This document shows positions 1 to 9,076 of a stretch of DNA of 49,887 bases, one piece after another. The DNA lies in assembly GCA_913049915.1 (NCBI GenBank), contig CAJWZC010000017.1:1-49887 (forward strand), written 5' to 3'. A program made the translations under genes and the position numbers. The DNA comes from an uncultured Colwellia sp. Its GTDB lineage: Bacteria > Pseudomonadota > Gammaproteobacteria > Enterobacterales > Alteromonadaceae. How positions within the stretch are numbered: the stretch's first letter is position 1; the number at the start of each line of letters is the position of its first letter. The notes beneath the pieces were generated by a model. The model was not told where the DNA came from. It made no database searches and saw only the letters and a list, made by a program, of their open reading frames with translations.

Positions 1-322
1 TTTCTCCATCAAATTTATGAGATACAACTTTAGGGTACTTGTAGCTAAAATTGTGCTGATGGAGCCACTTATTGAAACCTGACATAGAAAAACGGATCTC
101 ATGAATTTTCCATATGTACTCAATTATTTCGTAAGCATAGCGCTAAGTGTTTTTCATAATATTAGTAATAATATGATACGTTTACGATTGGCTAAAGTAA
201 TGCTGAGAGCTATCATTTTCAGGAGCTAACTTGTTTTTACTTACATAATCATCAATATGTCTATAAATGATAGTTTCATGAAGTCGTAATGCTTTAGCAA
301 TCATTGTATAAATCAAGCACCT
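1..322 (-). pseudogene. IS630-family transposase remnant, cut by window edge
   Basis: Reading the minus strand from about 322 down gives a helix-turn-helix part (IAKALRLHETIIYRHIDDYV, then KNKLAPEN) followed in the same frame by FSMSGFNKWLHQHNFSYKYP. Both resemble the N-terminal DNA-binding half of IS630-type DDE transposases. Two in-frame stops interrupt it, TAA at 182-184 and TAG at 143-145. The catalytic domain would lie left of position 1 and cannot be assessed. The sequence between the stops fits the family only loosely, so point decay rather than a clean insertion is likely. The product is inactive as it stands. Confidence 0.75.
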
Positions 323-441
323 TCATTGATCATGGGTATAGTAATTGTAATTGATGTTTAATGGCCTATTACTGCAATAGGAAGCACGTAGCGGAATGCT
401 GACGCCAAAGACTCTTTCTATTAAACAACTAGCAAAGCCAC

Positions 442-1075
442 TTAGATACTCATACTGTTGAGCGCATGGTTCTTGCGTCGGTTCTGCTTACGTTTATGAT
501 CTTCGTTGATTTTACCGTAAGTTTTATACAAGCTGTATAGATCACTGTGACCGAGTTGCTGAGCGAGGTAAAGATGATCGACACCGGAGTAAATCATATG
601 GGAGGCAAAGGTATGTCGCATCTGATAAGGATAGCGGTATTTGACACCAGCATAAGCTATGGCCTCTCTCTAGTATGAGACGAGGGCGTTATGCTCACTA
701 TCCCATAGTTCATGTGTATACCGGTTATGAAAGATATATTGGCTGGTTAATTCTTGGATCTTTAACTGGTGTTTAAAAGCAGTAATGGCTTGTGAGGTTA
801 AATCTATTAGTCGATCACCCGCTACCGTCTTAGGCTCCTTATGTTACCCACAACAGAAAGCACGCTGAATATGTAATGTGCCCTCATCGAAGTTGATATC
901 AGTCCATTTCAATACGATTAATTCTTCTAAGTGCACCCCGGTGAAAAAGCCCACAGCGAGTATATTACGTAATTGTGGATACTTGCATGCGTCAAGTACC
1001 ACTTTGATCTCCTGTTGATTTAAGGGGGATATCGGCGCTTTAGGGGCTTTATACTGACTTTTATTTAAGTAGAAA
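442..1075 (-). pseudogene. Phage-type tyrosine recombinase (integrase) remnant
   Basis: One minus-strand frame reads as the C-terminal catalytic domain of a tyrosine recombinase: TGVHLEELIVLKWTDI (Arg-I box), later YPYQMRHTFASHMIYSGVD, LAQQLGHSD and a Tyr-containing LYKTYGKI near the end, with the stop at 442-444. The frame is broken by TAA at 844-846 and TAG at 670-672. The first catalytic Arg of the TGxR box is His (codon 931-933). The second Arg box, the LGH motif and the Tyr are still visible. The N-terminal arm-binding domain is missing; an in-frame stop lies just upstream of about 1075. It probably marks an old integrated element whose other parts are gone. The neighbouring transposase remnant has the same orientation. 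Confidence 0.8.
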
Positions 1076-1527
1076 GTTTAGTGCTTATTATAGTTTGTGC
1101 TTAGTGGGGTAAAATTTTACCTATGCCAATAATAAGAACTTTCTCATTCATGCCTTAAAGCCAAAGCAAGAATATAAGCGAAATATTATTTTTAAATTTT
1201 CAGTGGTAATTCGTTGAACTATTAGAACAGATGAAGTCTGGTCTTTAATATTCATACCATAAAATGCTCAGGCTTAATTTATTCCTTTTAGTTATAGTCA
1301 TGTTAATTACCTCTCACATAATACCTTTTCAAAGGTAGGAGGGAATAATTCTCGCCTAATTACATATCGCTATCACCAATCAATCTAATCGTTGTAAAGA
1401 TAAGCTATTTAATTACAGCAAAGTGATGAATTAACTTAGGCGCGATGCTAAAATGCCTTTAATTTTATGATTCATACTCCTGATGTCGTCAATTAGGCGC
1501 TGTTAGTGACACCCTGTAGAGATTTTT
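1076..1527. other. Intergenic region upstream of gltX
   Basis: This 452-base stretch is AT-rich. I found no convincing ORF, tRNA or strong hairpin. It separates the integrase remnant from gltX and presumably carries the gltX promoter, which I could not place with confidence. Confidence 0.5.
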
Positions 1528-2940
1528 ATGACTTTAACAACACGTTTTGCCCCAAGCCCAACCGGTTATTTACATGTTGGTGGTGCTCGTACTGCCTTAT
1601 ATAGCTGGTTATATGCCCAGAAAAATGGCGGTGACTTTATTCTTCGTATCGAAGATACTGATTTAGAACGTTCAACCCAAGCGTCTGTTGATGCCATCAT
1701 GGATGGTATGAACTGGCTAGACCTTAAATGGACACATGGTCCATATTTTCAAACGGAACGTTTTGATCGTTATAAAGAAGTGATTGAACAGTTACTTGCA
1801 TCGGGTAATGCTTATCGTTGTTATAGCACCAGCGAAGAAGTTGATGTAATGCGTGAAGCAGCTAAAGCAGCAGGCGGCATAGAAAAATATAATGGTTTAT
1901 GGCGTGACCGTACTGATCACCCAACCGATAAACCTTTTGTTATTCGCTTTAAAAACCCTATCGGTGGCGACGTTGTTATTAAAGATATGGTCAAAGGTGA
2001 TATTACCATCAGCAATGATCAGTTAGATGATTTAATCCTTGCTCGCTCTGACGGTACGCCAACGTATAACTTAACGGTTGTTGTTGATGACTGGGATATG
2101 AAAGTATCACATGTTGTTCGTGGTGATGACCACATTAGTAATACCCCTAAGCAAATCAATATCCTTACGGCATTGGGTGCTAATATTCCTGAATATGCGC
2201 ATATTCCAATGATTTTAGGTGATGACGGTAAGCGCTTATCTAAGCGTCATGGCGCTGTTGGTGTTATGCAATATCGTGATGACGGTTATTTACCTGAAGC
2301 CTTACTAAATTACTTAGTCCGCTTAGGTTGGTCTCATGGCGATCAAGAAATATTCTCTCGTGAAGAAATGATTGAGTTATTTGATTTAAAAGATTGTAAC
2401 CGTGCAGCTTCTGGTTTTAATACTGATAAACTTATCTGGGTTAATCAGCATTATATGAAAACCATGGACCCTGAGTATGTTGCTAAGCATCTTGCATGGC
2501 ATATGGCTGACCAAGGTATTAATACTGACAATGGTCCTGCGTTAGCTGACGTTGTTAAAATTCAAGCTGATCGTGTGAAAACATTGAAAGAAATGGCTGA
2601 TATTTCTCGTTATTTTTATGAAGATTTTACTGAACTTGATGCTAAAGCGGTTAAAAAACACTTACGTCCAGTTGTTAAAGAGCCAATGATGCTCGTTAAA
2701 GAAAAATTAGCAGCATTAACTGATTGGTCACCAGAGCCTATTCACGCGGCAATTAACGATACTGCAGTAGAATTAGCATTGGGTATGGGTAAAGTTGGAA
2801 TGCCACTGCGTGTTGCGGCAACAGGTGGCGGTAACTCACCATCACTTGATATTACCTTAGCCTTGTTAGACCAAAGCAAAGTAATCGAGCGAATTGAACA
2901 AGCTTTAGTTGTAGTAGAAGCGCGAATTGCAGCGGGTTAA
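1528..2940 (+). CDS. gltX: Glutamyl-tRNA synthetase
   Basis: Class I aminoacyl-tRNA synthetase that charges tRNA-Glu with glutamate in the cytoplasm. The 470-residue length matches the E. coli enzyme. The HIGH-type motif is HVGG (residues 16-19, in [11 protein letters not shown]) and the KMSKS-type motif is KRLSK (235-239). The tRNA-binding and anticodon-binding parts align along the whole length from memory. In the E. coli enzyme a zinc site is formed by C98, C100, C125 and H127; here C98 is kept but the other positions are S100, W125 and D127, so this is probably a zinc-free form. The ATG start at 1528 opens straight into the conserved N-terminus. It appears to be transcribed alone. Confidence 0.97.
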   Translation: MTLTTRFAPSPTGYLHVGGARTALYSWLYAQKNGGDFILRIEDTDLERSTQASVDAIMDGMNWLDLKWTHGPYFQTERFDRYKEVIEQLLASGNAYRCYSTSEEVDVMREAAKAAGGIEKYNGLWRDRTDHPTDKPFVIRFKNPIGGDVVIKDMVKGDITISNDQLDDLILARSDGTPTYNLTVVVDDWDMKVSHVVRGDDHISNTPKQINILTALGANIPEYAHIPMILGDDGKRLSKRHGAVGVMQYRDDGYLPEALLNYLVRLGWSHGDQEIFSREEMIELFDLKDCNRAASGFNTDKLIWVNQHYMKTMDPEYVAKHLAWHMADQGINTDNGPALADVVKIQADRVKTLKEMADISRYFYEDFTELDAKAVKKHLRPVVKEPMMLVKEKLAALTDWSPEPIHAAINDTAVELALGMGKVGMPLRVAATGGGNSPSLDITLALLDQSKVIERIEQALVVVEARIAAG

Positions 2941-3030
2941 TGATATCTATAACGATTAATCTAAAGAATTTTCTAAAGATACATCTAACGATGAATGTAA
3001 CCATTTTAAATAAGTTTAGGAGAAAGCCGA

Positions 3031-4377
3031 GTGCAATTTAGTGATTTTGGTTTAGACAGTGCTTTAATGAGTACCATTGAGCATATGGGTTTTAACGAAC
3101 CAACACAAATTCAGCAACAGGCTATTCCTGCAGCAATGGCGGGGCATGATTTAATTGCTTCGTCTAAAACAGGCTCAGGTAAAACATTAGCGTTTATTAT
3201 TCCTGCTTTACAGCGATTAAATAAAAATCGTGCTCTGTCAAAGCGTGATCCACGTGTGGTGATTTTAACGCCAACACGTGAATTAGCTAAACAAGTTTTT
3301 AGTCAACTGCGTTTATTTACCGCGAATACTCAATATAAAGCGGTATTAATTTTAGGTGGTGAAAACTTTAATGACCAAGTAAAAGTTTTGCAAAAAGAGC
3401 CTGAGTTTATTGTTGCAACACCTGGACGCTTAGCAGATCATTTAACGCAAGGTCACTTTCATTTAAATGGCTTAGAACTACTTATTTTAGATGAAGCAGA
3501 TCGCATGCTTGATTTAGGTTTTAGTAAAGAGCTTACGCAGATAAATAATGCAGCTGATCATCGTAAACGTCAAACGTTACTGTTTTCAGCAACGTTAGAT
3601 CATGCGCAAGTTAATGACTTTGCCAAAGAGCTATTGAAAAAGCCTAAACGTGTTGCTATTGAGTCGGCTCATACTGAACACGAAGACATTACTAAACGTT
3701 TCTATCTCGCTGATAATCTTACGCAAAAAGAAGCGTTGTTACAGCACTTCTTGGTCACTGAACAGTCACGACAAATCATTATTTTTACGGCAACACGCAG
3801 TGATACTGACCGTTTAGCTAAGTTACTTACCGAGCAAGAGCTTAATGCGGTTGCTTTAAGTGGTGAGTTAAATCAAGGTCAGCGTAATCAAATTATGGAC
3901 AGCTTTGCCAAAGGCCAACATAAAATATTGGTAACAACTGATCTAGCCTCCCGTGGTCTTGATTTAATTAATGTATCGCACGTGATTAACTTTGATATGC
4001 CAAAGCATACTGAAGAATTTGTTCACCGTATTGGTCGTACTGGCCGTGCTGGAACTAAAGGAGATGCGATTTCATTAGTCGGCCCAAATGATTGGTTGAG
4101 CTTGAAAAACGTAGAAGCGTTTTTACAGCAAAAAATAAGCTTTACTAAAGTTGAAGGGATAAAGGTTAAGTTTAAAGGCTTAAAACCTAAAAAACCTAAA
4201 GCAATTAAAGCGAAAGAGAATGTTGTACAAAACAAAAAACCGCTATTGAATAAACCAAGAAAAGTGATTAAGAAAACGTTCCTTGATATACAAGATGCCG
4301 GTGCAATGAAAATTATTAAGCGTAAGAAGTTAACACCTGATCAAATTGAAGATGCGACTAAAAAAGAGCAAGATTAA
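3031..4377 (+). CDS. DEAD-box ATP-dependent RNA helicase
   Basis: ATP-dependent RNA unwinding enzyme, probably acting in ribosome assembly or RNA turnover. It starts with GTG at 3031, supported by the AGGAGA ribosome-binding site about 10 bases upstream. Motifs appear in order: Q motif (FNEPTQIQQQ), Walker A ASSKTGSGKT (43-52), PTRELA (81-86), DEAD (154-157), SAT (186-188) and motif VI HRIGRTGRAG (332-341). The tail from about residue 380 is rich in Lys and probably binds RNA. It is shorter than DeaD and lacks a DbpA-like domain. It resembles the SrmB/RhlE group, but I cannot assign a subfamily, so no symbol is given. A terminator follows. Confidence 0.93.
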   Translation: MQFSDFGLDSALMSTIEHMGFNEPTQIQQQAIPAAMAGHDLIASSKTGSGKTLAFIIPALQRLNKNRALSKRDPRVVILTPTRELAKQVFSQLRLFTANTQYKAVLILGGENFNDQVKVLQKEPEFIVATPGRLADHLTQGHFHLNGLELLILDEADRMLDLGFSKELTQINNAADHRKRQTLLFSATLDHAQVNDFAKELLKKPKRVAIESAHTEHEDITKRFYLADNLTQKEALLQHFLVTEQSRQIIIFTATRSDTDRLAKLLTEQELNAVALSGELNQGQRNQIMDSFAKGQHKILVTTDLASRGLDLINVSHVINFDMPKHTEEFVHRIGRTGRAGTKGDAISLVGPNDWLSLKNVEAFLQQKISFTKVEGIKVKFKGLKPKKPKAIKAKENVVQNKKPLLNKPRKVIKKTFLDIQDAGAMKIIKRKKLTPDQIEDATKKEQD

Positions 4378-4426
4378 GACTGCTTGGTTAATACTTTTAG
4401 CTAGTACTTTAAGCTAACATTGAGAT

Positions 4427-4456
4427 AAAAAGGTAACCATTGTTGCCTTTTTTTAT
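4427..4456 (+). terminator. Intrinsic terminator after the helicase gene
   Basis: A nine-base stem AAAGGTAAC / GTTGCCTTT (one G-T pair) with a short loop is followed by a run of T. It lies 50 bases after the helicase stop. Confidence 0.75.
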
Positions 4457-4597
4457 GGAAAATTATTAAGCTTGATAAGTCAATTTACAAAATATATTGT
4501 ATTCAAAGAAGTCTCAATAATGGTAGGTTAGGATTAACAAGCTATTTGATTAATACGCTTGATTTATATAATAAATATAATTTTATAAGGATGTTTC

Positions 4598-6259
4598 ATG
4601 ACCATCATGCAAAAAATCCTGTGGTTAATTATCAGTCTTGGTAATTTTATCGCGGGTTACTTTTATATGTACAACCCGAGTTTTTTAAGTATAGCGATAC
4701 TACTCGTAACGTTATTCTTTAGTCTTATCGGACTTTATGATCTTTTTTATAGCCCTCATAGTTTAAATCGACTTTATCCTGTAGTAGCCTATTTACGTTA
4801 CTTCTTAGAATCTTACCGCGTTGAAATACAACAGTACTTTGTTGCTAATGATACCGAAGAACGACCTTTCAACCGAGAACAACGTACGTTAGTATATCAG
4901 CGAGCTAAAAATATACGCGATACTATTGCTTTTGGTACCCAGCGAGATCTGGTAGAAGATAATTACTTAAGTTTATGGCATTCGTTAGCGCCTACGCATA
5001 TTAAAGAAAGTGCCAAGCGCGTAGTTATTGGCGGTGAAAGTTGTCAGCAACCTTACTCGGCATCTTATTTAAATATTTCAGCAATGAGCTTTGGCTCGTT
5101 AAGTACCAATGCTATTGAAGCGCTTAACTTAGGCGCAAAAAAAGCAGGTTGTTATCATAATACTGGTGAAGGTGCTGCTAGCCCCTATCATTTAAAACAT
5201 GGTGGCGATATTGTTTGGCAGTTAGGTACAGGACTTTTTGGCTGTCGTGATGATAATGGACGGTTTAATCCCACTACTTTTGAGCAAACAGCTAAATTAT
5301 CTCAAATAAAAATGATCGAAATAAAGTTAAGTCAAGGTGCTAAACCTGGTCATGGTGGTGTCTTACCAAAAGAAAAAATCACTGATGAAATTGCCCGCAT
5401 TAGACATATTTCAAAAGATAAAGACTGTGTTTCACCCGCCGTTAATCCAGAATGTACCTCGCCTAAAGATTTATTAGCTTTTATCGAACAGTTACGAAAA
5501 TTAAGTGGCGGTAAACCTATTGGTTTTAAATTATGTATTGGTAATCCAGCGGAGTTTTTGAGTATTTGTAAAGCGATGTTAGAAACAGGTATCACGCCTG
5601 ATTTTATTACTGTTGATGGCGCTGAAGGCGGTACGGGGGCAGCACCACTTGAATTTACCAATCGATTAGGATTAATTTGTCTAGAAGGTGTAACCATTGT
5701 GAATAATGCACTGATTGGCGTAGGGCTTAGAGATAAAATTAAAATTATAGCGTCTGGAAAAACTGCATCAAGTTTTGATTTACTGGCAAAAATAGCGGCT
5801 GGCGCTGATGTAGTAAATGCTGCAAGAACAATGATGATGGCAATTGGCTGTATTCAATCAAGACACTGTAATACTAATCTTTGTCCAACGGGTGTTGCAA
5901 CGCAAGATCCCGCCAGAGCCAAGGCAATTGATATAAAATCAAAAAGTGACCGAGTGAAAAACTTCCACTATAATACTTTAGCTAGTTTTTATGAATTGGT
6001 GGGTAGTATGGGCTTAGATGATCCCGCGAAGCTTGTTCCGCAAATGGTAAAAAGACGCTCTCCTTATGGAGGACAATTGTCGATGGGTAGTCTGGTAAAG
6101 CAGTTACCTGAAAAGGGTTTATTGGCAGCTGAGCCAAATGAACTAGATATTGATGAGTCTTGGCAACATTGGTGGCAATCATGTAGTGCCGAACAGTTTT
6201 ATGTTGATGACTTTTTTATACTTAAATCACCTGAGTTTCATCACGGAAAACTAAAATAA
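4598..6259 (+). CDS. Membrane-anchored FMN-binding glutamate synthase-domain protein
   Basis: The protein has 553 residues. Two hydrophobic segments near residues 7-25 and 30-48 probably anchor it in the inner membrane. The rest is the FMN/Fe-S barrel domain of glutamate synthase: SAMSFGSLS, NTGEGAASPYH, GAKPGHGGVLPKEKIT, VDGAEGGTGAAP, and a cysteine cluster (CIQSRHCNTNLCPTGVA, about residues 418-434) like the Fe-S ligands of GltB. It lacks the glutamine amidotransferase and C-terminal beta-helix domains of full-length GltB. Such stand-alone proteins are common and their reaction is generally uncharacterised, so glutamate synthesis should not be assumed. The ATG at 4598 follows an AAGGATG box; an in-frame ATG at 4607 is an alternative. 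It seems monocistronic. Confidence 0.88.
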   Translation: MTIMQKILWLIISLGNFIAGYFYMYNPSFLSIAILLVTLFFSLIGLYDLFYSPHSLNRLYPVVAYLRYFLESYRVEIQQYFVANDTEERPFNREQRTLVYQRAKNIRDTIAFGTQRDLVEDNYLSLWHSLAPTHIKESAKRVVIGGESCQQPYSASYLNISAMSFGSLSTNAIEALNLGAKKAGCYHNTGEGAASPYHLKHGGDIVWQLGTGLFGCRDDNGRFNPTTFEQTAKLSQIKMIEIKLSQGAKPGHGGVLPKEKITDEIARIRHISKDKDCVSPAVNPECTSPKDLLAFIEQLRKLSGGKPIGFKLCIGNPAEFLSICKAMLETGITPDFITVDGAEGGTGAAPLEFTNRLGLICLEGVTIVNNALIGVGLRDKIKIIASGKTASSFDLLAKIAAGADVVNAARTMMMAIGCIQSRHCNTNLCPTGVATQDPARAKAIDIKSKSDRVKNFHYNTLASFYELVGSMGLDDPAKLVPQMVKRRSPYGGQLSMGSLVKQLPEKGLLAAEPNELDIDESWQHWWQSCSAEQFYVDDFFILKSPEFHHGKLK

Positions 6260-6355
6260 GGGAAGTCATTTTATTTTTATTTTTAAATAGCCTGGTAAGT
6301 TATATGACTTAGAAGACTATATTTAACGCGTAAATAACCTAAATTACTTTTTATA

Positions 6356-7207
6356 TTACTCTGCGATTAACTGGTTAAGTGTGTAACTTGTTTCATCACG
6401 GCCTAACTTAGTCTTCATATAAGGTAGTATTTCTTCAAGTTGTGCTGCTAATTGCCATGGCGGATTAACAATAAACAACCCAGTACCTGTCATGCCGTAT
6501 TCATCAGTATCATTTTCAAGACAAAACTCTACTTGTAATACATTCCTGACCGAACTCTTAACTAAGTTATGACTCATTTGCTCAATGAGTTCACGTTTAA
6601 CAACCGGGTACCAAAGAATGTAAGTGCCTGTTGAAAACTTTTCGTAGGCTTTAACTATTGTCTTTACCGCTTTTTGATAATCTTCTTTAAGCTCGTAAGG
6701 CGGGTCAATAAGTACAACACCACGACGACTTGGTGGCGGTATTAAACCAAGTACACCTTGATAACCATCAGATTGTTTAACAAACACTTTACGCCAGTGC
6801 TGGCAAAAATCTTCTAAGTGTTGGATATCTGTTGGATGTAATTCAAATAAATGACTACTGTCTTGGCGACGAACAAAAGCTTTAGCTATACCAGGAGAGC
6901 CAGGATAAACTTCAAGCTCATCACTGCTACTTGAGTTAAGGTTAAGACTCTTAATCAGCGATAAATAAGGTTCTAGTGACTCAGGTGCATTTTCATCATT
7001 AATAATCTTGGCAATACCGTCTTTATACTCACCTGTTTTTTGAGCGTATTCTTCGGCCAATTGATACATACCAGCCCCAGAGTGACTATCGATATAATGA
7101 AAGCCTTTTTCTTTACGAGTCATATAATCTAAAACAAGTGATAAAACACTGTGCTTTAGTACATCGGCAAAATTGCCAGCATGAAAAGCGTGACGATAAC
7201 TAAGCAA
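6356..7207 (-). CDS. rlmJ: 23S rRNA (adenine(2030)-N6)-methyltransferase
   Basis: SAM-dependent enzyme that methylates N6 of A2030 in 23S rRNA. The N-terminus MLSYRHAFHAGNFADVLKH is characteristic of the RlmJ (YhiR) family. The N6-adenine methyltransferase motif is DPPYE (from residue 168), and the C-terminal half contains GTYILWYPVVKR. At 283 residues it matches the E. coli protein (280). It is convergent with the preceding glutamate synthase-domain gene and lies 95 bases downstream of ybiT, separated by a strong hairpin, so it is likely transcribed separately. Confidence 0.95.
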   Translation of the reverse strand: MLSYRHAFHAGNFADVLKHSVLSLVLDYMTRKEKGFHYIDSHSGAGMYQLAEEYAQKTGEYKDGIAKIINDENAPESLEPYLSLIKSLNLNSSSSDELEVYPGSPGIAKAFVRRQDSSHLFELHPTDIQHLEDFCQHWRKVFVKQSDGYQGVLGLIPPPSRRGVVLIDPPYELKEDYQKAVKTIVKAYEKFSTGTYILWYPVVKRELIEQMSHNLVKSSVRNVLQVEFCLENDTDEYGMTGTGLFIVNPPWQLAAQLEEILPYMKTKLGRDETSYTLNQLIAE

Positions 7208-7245
7208 GGTAATTCCTTAAGAGGGAGTAATGGTAAATAAAGAAA

Positions 7246-7277
7246 TACGGCTATCAAAAAGTATATTGATAGCCGTA
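7246..7277 (-). terminator. Intrinsic terminator after ybiT
   Basis: A perfect 12-base stem (TACGGCTATCAA / TTGATAGCCGTA) with an 8-base loop lies in the 95-base gap between ybiT and rlmJ. On the minus strand it is followed by a T-rich run (TTTCTTTATTTA). Confidence 0.75.
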
Positions 7278-7284
7278 ATATATT

Positions 7285-7308
7285 TTAAACTTAAACTTAA
7301 ACTTAAAC
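7285..7308 (-). repeat. Four tandem GTTTAA hexamers at the ybiT stop codon
   Basis: On the minus strand the last Val codon and the stop of ybiT form the unit GTT-TAA, which is repeated four times without change. This gives four in-frame TAA codons at 7303-7305, 7297-7299, 7291-7293 and 7285-7287. Confidence 0.95.
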
Positions 7309-8895
7309 TTGGCTAGCTAAGTACTCATCATAAGTACCAGCAAAGTCGATATAACCATCTTTAGTTATTTCAATAATACGGGTAGCGATGGTTGAAACAA
7401 ACTCTCTGTCGTGGCTAACGAATAATAAGGTACCTTCGTATTGCTCTAATGCCATATTTAATGATTCAATTGATTCCATATCCATGTGGTTGGTTGGTTC
7501 ATCAAGTAATAATATATTAGGATTGTGCATCATCAACTTGCCAAACAGCATACGACCTTTTTCACCACCAGATAATACTTTAACTGACTTTTTAATATCA
7601 TCGGCAGAGAAAAGTAAACGACCTAAGTAGCCACGAACCGCTTGCTCATCATCGGTAGTTTGACGCCACTGACTCATCCAGTCAAATAAGGTCATGTCAG
7701 TTTCAAATTCGAATTCATGATCCTGTGCGTAATAACCGATATTGACATTTTCAGACCAAGTAAACTCACCTGAATCTTGCTGGTACGCTACTTCGTTCAT
7801 TAACGTACGTAAAAAAGTAGTTTTACCAATACCGTTTTCACCAATAATGGCGATGCGTTCACCTACTTCAATTAATGCTGAAATATCTTTTAGTACATGG
7901 GTATTATCAAAACTTTTATTTAATTTTTCAATTACCAAAGCATTACGGAATAATTTCTTTTCTTGTTCAAAACGAATGAATGGATTACTACGACTTGATG
8001 GTTTTACTTCATCTAACTGTATTTTATCAATTCGCTTGGCACGAGATGTCGCTTGTTTTGCTTTTGATGCGTTAGCTGAGAAACGAGCAACAAAGGCTTG
8101 AAGCTCACCAATTTGTGCTTTTTTCTTCGCATTGTCTGATAATAAACGCGCTCTTGCTTGCGTCGCAGCCAACATATATTCGTCATAGTTACCAGGGAAT
8201 ACGCACAGCTCGCCATAATCTAAATCGGCCATATGAGTACAAACACTGTTGAGGAAATGTCTATCATGAGAAATGATTATCATGGTTGAGTTACGTTCAT
8301 TTAACGTTTCTTCTAACCACTGAATAGTATGAATATCCAAGTTGTTGGTCGGCTCATCCAGTAACAAAATATCAGGGTTTGAGAAAAGGGCTTGAGCCAA
8401 TAATATACGTAACTTAAAACCAGGCGCAATTTCGCTCATTAAGCCATAATGTTGTTCAATAGGAATACCAACACCAATTAACAATTCACCAGCACGACTT
8501 TCAGCACTATAACCATCCATTTCGGCATATTCGGACTCTAAATCACCAACTTTCATACCATCAGCTTCGCTCATTTCAGGCAAAGCATAAATACGGTCAC
8601 GCTCTTCTTTTACTGTCCATAATTCGGTATGACCCATGATGACAGTATCAATAACACTGTTGGTTTCAAAAGCGAACTGATCTTGGCTTAATTTACCTAA
8701 GCGTTCACCAGTATCAAGATTAACGTTGCCAGATGTTTGTTCTAAATCACCACCTAAAATTTTCATGAAGGTAGATTTACCACAACCATTTGCGCCAATT
8801 AAACCGTAACGATTACCGCCACCAAATTTTTGTGAGATGTTTTCAAACAAAGGCTTAGCGCCAAATTGTTGTGTGATGTTATTCGCTGCTAGCAT
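7303..8895 (-). CDS. ybiT: ABC-F family ATPase, YbiT type
   Basis: Soluble tandem-ABC protein of the ABC-F group, which binds the ribosome E site and influences translation; it is not a transporter. It has 530 residues, exactly the E. coli YbiT length, with near-continuous similarity to it from memory. Walker A motifs are GANGCGKST (34-42) and GENGIGKTT (about 352), with LLLDEPTN Walker B motifs and signature [14 protein letters not shown] in domain 2. The linker between domains, rich in Lys and Arg (about 245-300), is typical of the family. It ends in a run of tandem TAA codons and is followed by a strong hairpin. Confidence 0.95.
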   Translation of the reverse strand: MLAANNITQQFGAKPLFENISQKFGGGNRYGLIGANGCGKSTFMKILGGDLEQTSGNVNLDTGERLGKLSQDQFAFETNSVIDTVIMGHTELWTVKEERDRIYALPEMSEADGMKVGDLESEYAEMDGYSAESRAGELLIGVGIPIEQHYGLMSEIAPGFKLRILLAQALFSNPDILLLDEPTNNLDIHTIQWLEETLNERNSTMIIISHDRHFLNSVCTHMADLDYGELCVFPGNYDEYMLAATQARARLLSDNAKKKAQIGELQAFVARFSANASKAKQATSRAKRIDKIQLDEVKPSSRSNPFIRFEQEKKLFRNALVIEKLNKSFDNTHVLKDISALIEVGERIAIIGENGIGKTTFLRTLMNEVAYQQDSGEFTWSENVNIGYYAQDHEFEFETDMTLFDWMSQWRQTTDDEQAVRGYLGRLLFSADDIKKSVKVLSGGEKGRMLFGKLMMHNPNILLLDEPTNHMDMESIESLNMALEQYEGTLLFVSHDREFVSTIATRIIEITKDGYIDFAGTYDEYLASQV

Positions 8896-9034
8896 AATGA
8901 GTCCGTTGAATGTTGAGATTTACTGGGTCGTATATTACAGTAAATTCACTGATAAAATATTGCGCAATATTGCACATGACAAGACATTAATAGTTAATAA
9001 ATTTTCTTAGCAAGGTGTAATGTAAATCAATCAA

Positions 9035-9065
9035 GTAAACGAGCTAAATAGATTAGCTCGTTTAC
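9035..9065 (-). terminator. Hairpin terminator after the ygiQ-type gene
   Basis: A perfect 13-base stem GTAAACGAGCTAA / TTAGCTCGTTTAC with a 5-base loop lies just after the minus-strand stop at 9077. The T tract is only moderate (TTGATTGATTT). Confidence 0.6.
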
Positions 9066-9076
9066 GGTATTAACGA

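Noticed and set aside
1-1080. A functioning genomic island with cargo genes
   Set aside because: Only decayed transposase and integrase pieces are present; no cargo, att repeats or intact mobility gene is visible in the window.
7742-8101. 119-codon frame opposite ybiT
   Set aside because: It lies wholly antisense within a strongly conserved gene and shows no features of its own; it is a shadow frame.
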